A stretch of DNA of 64,000 nt from Pleurotus djamor (Eukaryota; Basidiomycota; Agaricomycetes; Agaricales; Pleurotaceae): contig JAPEVF010000109.1 of the NCBI GenBank assembly GCA_029747585.1, positions 1 through 64,000 of the forward strand, in the 5' to 3' direction. A program made the position numbers and the translations under genes. This document shows, piece by piece, positions 60,258 through 64,000 of this stretch. Each line of letters starts with the position of its first letter. Positions within the stretch are counted from its first letter, which is position 1. Below the pieces are notes generated by a model that did no database searches, was not told where the DNA came from, and saw nothing but the letters and a program-made list of their open reading frames with translations.

Positions 60258-62000
60258 ATGGACAACGACACTGACACCCTCATCGCCCTCGTCTCCAGCA
60301 TTGTGGGCGACCAAGTCGATGAGCTCTCACATCCCCTTATCTTGGACGTGCTCGTTGAATGCGATGGCGACGTCGAGCGTGCCGCTGACCATCTAATCAG
60401 CAAAGCCAAAGCCAAGCCCATCGCGAGCAAGAAACGCAAAAGGTCTGGCTTGGACGCATGGCTCGACGCGTCTCCTTCACAGAAGAAGCTCAAAGATGAT
60501 CAGAAACGCGTCCAGCACTCTTCACAAGTCCCAAAGGTCTCCGAGGGTTCAAAAGTATCGCGGATTCACGCGTCTGGGACCAATGCCGACGTAAAGAAAG
60601 TGGATCTCATGTCCCTTCTGAGACAGTCCAGCACTTCACCACAGAAGCTCAAACCCTCGTCTCCAGTAAAATCTAAACCCAAACCTCCAAGCAACGTTCC
60701 TCGACTTCCCCCGTTGTCTCTTCCTTCACCATCACTTGTTGCGAAGCACACACCCTGCACCCTTCATTTCTCCATATTACCACCTGAACTGGCATGTAAA
60801 CTGTTCTACACAATGGTCGACCTTGCCCTAGGTAAATCGAATGGTTCGTCACAGCCTTGGAAACGTAACAAATGGTACCTCTTCGATCGTTTGGTCGAGA
60901 GTCCGCATCGAACAGCGTTTTTTGTGAGACAGGATCTCAAGGGGGGCCCAAATGACGATCAGTGGGCTGAGGCCGCGCAATATTGGTGCGTTGGTTCTCC
61001 TTCGAGATCGCGGTTGACTACTTACGAAGTCCGATAGGTACAACGGCAGGCAAACTGATCCTCCCCCTACGTTCCCTAACGAGATGGAAGAGGCTTGCTA
61101 CATCATTGAGCGCATGGTCAATGCTGAATTACGAAAGAGGAAGCCATTTGACAGGGAATGGCGACCAAAAGATGCAAGCGGCACTGGTGTCCTCTGGCGA
61201 GCCAATGTTGCGGCATCGAACTGTTATGATGGTGCGAAGGAGACCGTTGGATGGCATTCAGACCAAGTTACGTATCTTGGACCCTACCCCACAATAGCAT
61301 CACTTAGCCTAGGCAAGCAACTTTGACCGCCGGACATTTTGCTTTGTGACCTAATGCACCGTGAATTTAGGAACAAGGCGCACATTCAGTCTGCGAGATG
61401 TCGTTCCGGCTGATGAACAAGAAAAACGACATCCCCGAACCTACAACATCCCGTTACCCCATAATTCTGTAAGCATCCTCTCTTCCTACAATTCTTCATC
61501 TAATTCTCCGTCTCCCTAGCTGATCATCATGCACGCGTCAACGCAGGAGCGATTCAAACACTCTATCCCTCCTCAAAGAGTCATTGACTTGTACAAACCC
61601 ATCCTGCCGAGATCGGCATTTCGCAAACCCAATGCGTCCATCGACGGGCTGCCAAAGACGGGGAACGATGATGATATCGAACCCAGCAATATCCGGATAA
61701 ACATAACCTTTCGCTTCTATCGCCCCNGATTTTCGACCAGAGACGACCCCGCGATGTAAATGTGGTGTTCCGATGGTCCTCAGACCTGATATGCGCCACA
61801 TCGTTCCAAAGAAGGTCAACGCTTCTTTGGATGCTGACTCTCCCGCGAACGATGAGGAGGGTGCGGTCTCCAATCAGGACTTCGAGATGAATTATTGGTG
61901 GACGTGTTATGCCTACGCCCAGAATGATGGGAAAGGCTGTGGGACTTGGAAGGTGATGGATATGGATGCTGAAGGCCGGGGATGGACGGAGAGTACGTGA
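60258..62000 (+). CDS. AlkB-like 2OG dioxygenase with CUE and GRF zinc-finger domains
   Basis: Four exons (60258-60985, 61038-61312, 61371-61468, 61520-62000) with the N at 61727 omitted give 526 aa. The N-terminal helical bundle (LILDVLVECDGDVERAADHL) is CUE/UBA-like, suggesting ubiquitin binding. A basic disordered linker follows. The AlkB core has CYDGAKETVGWHSDQ with the HxD and LGPYPTIASLSLGTRRTFSL. IIMHASTQERFKHSIPP carries the distal His, and NIRINITFRFYRP carries the 2OG-binding Arg. The C-terminus is a GRF zinc finger: CKCGVPMVLRPD, then NYWWTCYAYAQNDGKGCGTW. GRF fingers bind nucleic acid, so the expected role is repair of alkylated DNA. Intron 2 (61313-61370) begins with GC instead of GT. 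Confidence 0.88.
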
Positions 62001-62472
62001 TTCACACCATTGATTTACCTTTATCTACAGTAAGCGATGCCTTGAGGTATATGTTCACGGAGGTTTTCTTCTTTTAGCCAATGTTATTATGCTCAGATGT
62101 CATGAATTCGTGCGCGCTTCTATGAGATGGGCGGTTTGTGGACTCGAGGCTGGTGCATGTGGCATCTAATTCCCTCCCACATGTCGTGGGGACAAGAAAG
62201 AACACCGTCGCCCCTGGTGTTTACCCCTTTCTGACCTCACATAGAACTTTCCCCAGAGCTTCCAGAGTTTGAGCTTGAAGGCCTTGAGGCATCTACATTA
62301 TAGGGCCCTCATGTATTAAGGACTCCTCGATTGAATTCCCTGGACCCCTATGAAACGTGCCCACTCGACAACCCTGCAAGCGGGCACATAAACTCAACCA
62401 ACGAGGGCGACTGTATCTCTAAGTCTTACCACTTCATCTCATACTCCGACATCTGAGACTCCTCGACTCTCA
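62001..62472. other. Spacer before the MFS gene
   Basis: 472 bases, no gene-like frame. Presumed 3' UTR of the AlkB-like gene and promoter of the transporter. Confidence 0.5.
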
Positions 62473-64000
62473 ATGCGCTCGTACGGGACGATCGACAGAC
62501 CGGAGAACTTACGAACACCCGAAGAACAGTACAACGCCGACGACGCCTTGACCGAATCGCAATGTCTCCTACGCGATGAACTGGAGGGGAAGCCAACTAC
62601 TACCACACCCCTCCCTATCAAGCAACTATCTGTCCTTTGTCTTCTAAGAGTCCTAGACCCTTTGGCGTTTACTCAAATCTTTCCGTATATCAACAATTTC
62701 ATGCAAGATCTGCACCTGACGGACGATCCATCGCAGGTTGGGTTCTATAGTGGTCTTGTGGTGAGTTATACACGTTTTGCTTGCATTTCGACGTGCTGCT
62801 AACTTGTGTTGGATCGTATCTTTCGTAGGAGAGTGTATTCGCGTTGGCACAACTCCTTGCTATATACCCATGGGCGTATGCATCAGGTACTACGGACAAA
62901 CCCACACTCTATACCTCCTATATTGACGGCAAATTTATGCAGATATTTTCGGTCGACGACCAGTGATTCTGTCGTGTGCGACTGGGCTCGCCTTGACAAC
63001 CTTGTTATTCGGGTTATCAACGAGTTTTCTGCATGTTATGATATCAAGGGCACTTTGTGAGTGATACTTAGCCCCCTTCTCAGCAAGCGAATACGGAACG
63101 ATGATGACTTGACCTGATGTTAGCTGGCCTATTCACTGGAAATGTGGCTGTCATACCATCTGTGCTGTGTGAGATCACCGACACATCCAATCAAGCTATC
63201 GCTTTCCCTATTTTCGGATTGTTCTGGCCTATCGGCGCAATCATAGGGTAAGGATCTATACTTCCACCTCGTTGCATCATTTCTGCAGCTTAAGACCGAC
63301 TTGACGTTAGTCCTCTCATCGGCGGGAGTTTGTCAAGTCCAACCAAGCGATATCCAGGCTGGTTTAGCCACCCATTGTGGAAGGCATACCCATATTTTCT
63401 CCCATGTTTGGTGTCGGCGAGTGTAGCAGCGCTAGCGCTTCTGCTTAGTTTCTTCTACCTGAAAGAGGTATGCACGTCTTTAAGGGACTCTATCAGATTA
63501 ACATTGACCATCCTAGTCACACAAAACTTCAACCTCAACCAGGGAGCAAGATGCACTACGTCGTGACTGCAGTTCGATTAACAGCACATCTACGTCGACC
63601 TTGATCTCCCCAAAAACGCTAAGCCTAGGAAAGCTTCTGAAAATACCTATCCTTTCGTCACTCTGCTTCTCGGGCTTTGCATTAAACTTCACGACGACAG
63701 CCTTCGATGTAAGCCATGCTCTAGCTTAGAGCTTGGTTAAGCTTATTGTATATCCAAGGTGGTCTTTGTTCTTTTCTGCTACACTCCCGTGAAGCGGGGT
63801 GGGCTTGGCTTTACGGTGGGTTGGCTTCCTCGGGTTGGCGCCTAAATCTTAATCAATTGTGTAGGAATCCCAAATTGGCTATTCGCTTTCCATATCAGGC
63901 GCGTTGGCTGCGTCATTGCAGATCTTCGCCATGCCCACGTTACTGAGGAAGTGTGATCACGAGAAATTGTATTCGTTCGTTATGTGTGGTTGGCCGTTCG
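62473..64000 (+). CDS. Major facilitator superfamily transporter, partial
   Basis: ATG 62473 starts a hydrophilic N-terminus (MRSYGTIDRPENLRTPEEQY). The first membrane helix is LSVLCLLRVLDPLAFTQIFP. Spliced exons give ESVFALAQLLAIYPWAYASD and the loop 2-3 motif DIFGRRPVILSC. GLFTGNVAVIPSVLCEIT, FPIFGLFWPIGAIIG, PLIGGSLSSPTKRYPGWF and FLPCLVSASVAALALLLSFF complete the first half. After a central loop, VVFVLFCYTPVKRGGLGF and IGYSLSISGALAASLQIF begin the second half, and the frame is open at the window end. The pattern (LDPLAFTQIFPYIN) belongs to the fungal ZIFL/multidrug-like MFS group. The substrate is unknown. The 3' part lies outside the window. Confidence 0.86.

Overview
The window is nuclear DNA from a filamentous basidiomycete, almost certainly an Agaricomycete. 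Genes are dense and on both strands. They are cut by many introns, mostly about 50-65 nt, with GTRNGT donors and CTAAC-like branch points. Several families are typical of or expanded in mushroom-forming fungi: DUF6535 membrane proteins, two kinds of F-box protein, a membrane-anchored GH5 exo-beta-1,3-glucanase, tandem GH55 exo-beta-1,3-glucanases, and 2OG-Fe(II) oxygenases with long low-complexity tails. No prokaryotic, viral or CRISPR features were seen.

Layout. 0.1-1.8 kb (-): F-box gene broken by an in-frame TGA. 2.1-4.1 kb (+): Eaf1/Vid21-type SANT protein. 5.2-8.0 kb (+): GH5 cell-wall glucanase. 8.8-11.6 kb (+): DUF6535 membrane protein. 11.9-12.3 kb (-): 80-aa IF1-like protein. 12.4-15.9 kb (-): large 2OG-Fe(II) oxygenase. 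16.2-16.6 kb (-): small unknown gene. 17.26-18.13 kb: non-autonomous DNA transposon with 98-bp terminal inverted repeats. 18.4-21.0 kb (+): CDC45. 21.2-22.7 kb (-): mitochondrial-type scramblase. 23.2-24.7 kb (+): F-box protein. 26.4-33.9 kb (+): two tandem GH55 genes. 34.1-35.2 kb (+): ECO1 cohesin acetyltransferase. 35.3-35.7 kb (-): tail-anchored small protein. 37.0-40.2 kb (+): mitochondrial IF-2. 40.3-41.7 kb (-): CHORD-CS co-chaperone in seven exons. 43.3-44.6 kb (-): mitochondrial-carrier-like protein. 44.8-46.2 kb (-): DUF1776/SDR-like protein. 46.9-47.2 kb (-): 59-aa Tudor-like protein in four exons. 48.0-49.5 kb (+): LST8. 51.1-58.3 kb (+): NADH-glutamate synthase. 58.4-60.2 kb (-): Xaa-Pro aminopeptidase. 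60.3-62.0 kb (+): CUE-AlkB-GRF dioxygenase. 62.5 kb to the end (+): MFS transporter, cut by the window edge.

Functional themes. Three genes concern beta-1,3-glucan turnover (GH5 and two GH55). CDC45, ECO1, the SANT protein and the AlkB-like protein act on chromatin or DNA. LST8 (TORC1/2) lies beside glutamate synthase, two parts of nitrogen metabolism. Scramblase, mtIF2, the carrier-like protein and possibly the IF1-like protein are mitochondrial. I see no multi-gene cluster that would form a new pathway.

Sequence quality matters. At four coding sites a single N breaks the frame, and dropping it restores the protein, so these are probably surplus consensus bases. A dense N cluster inside the aminopeptidase gene behaves differently, as ambiguous substitutions. 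Some breaks, such as the DUF1776 frameshift and perhaps the F-box stop, may be sequence errors rather than biology. Several real genes are visible only after hand-splicing: IF1-like, tail-anchored, CHORD-CS, Tudor-like, and the N-terminus of mtIF2.
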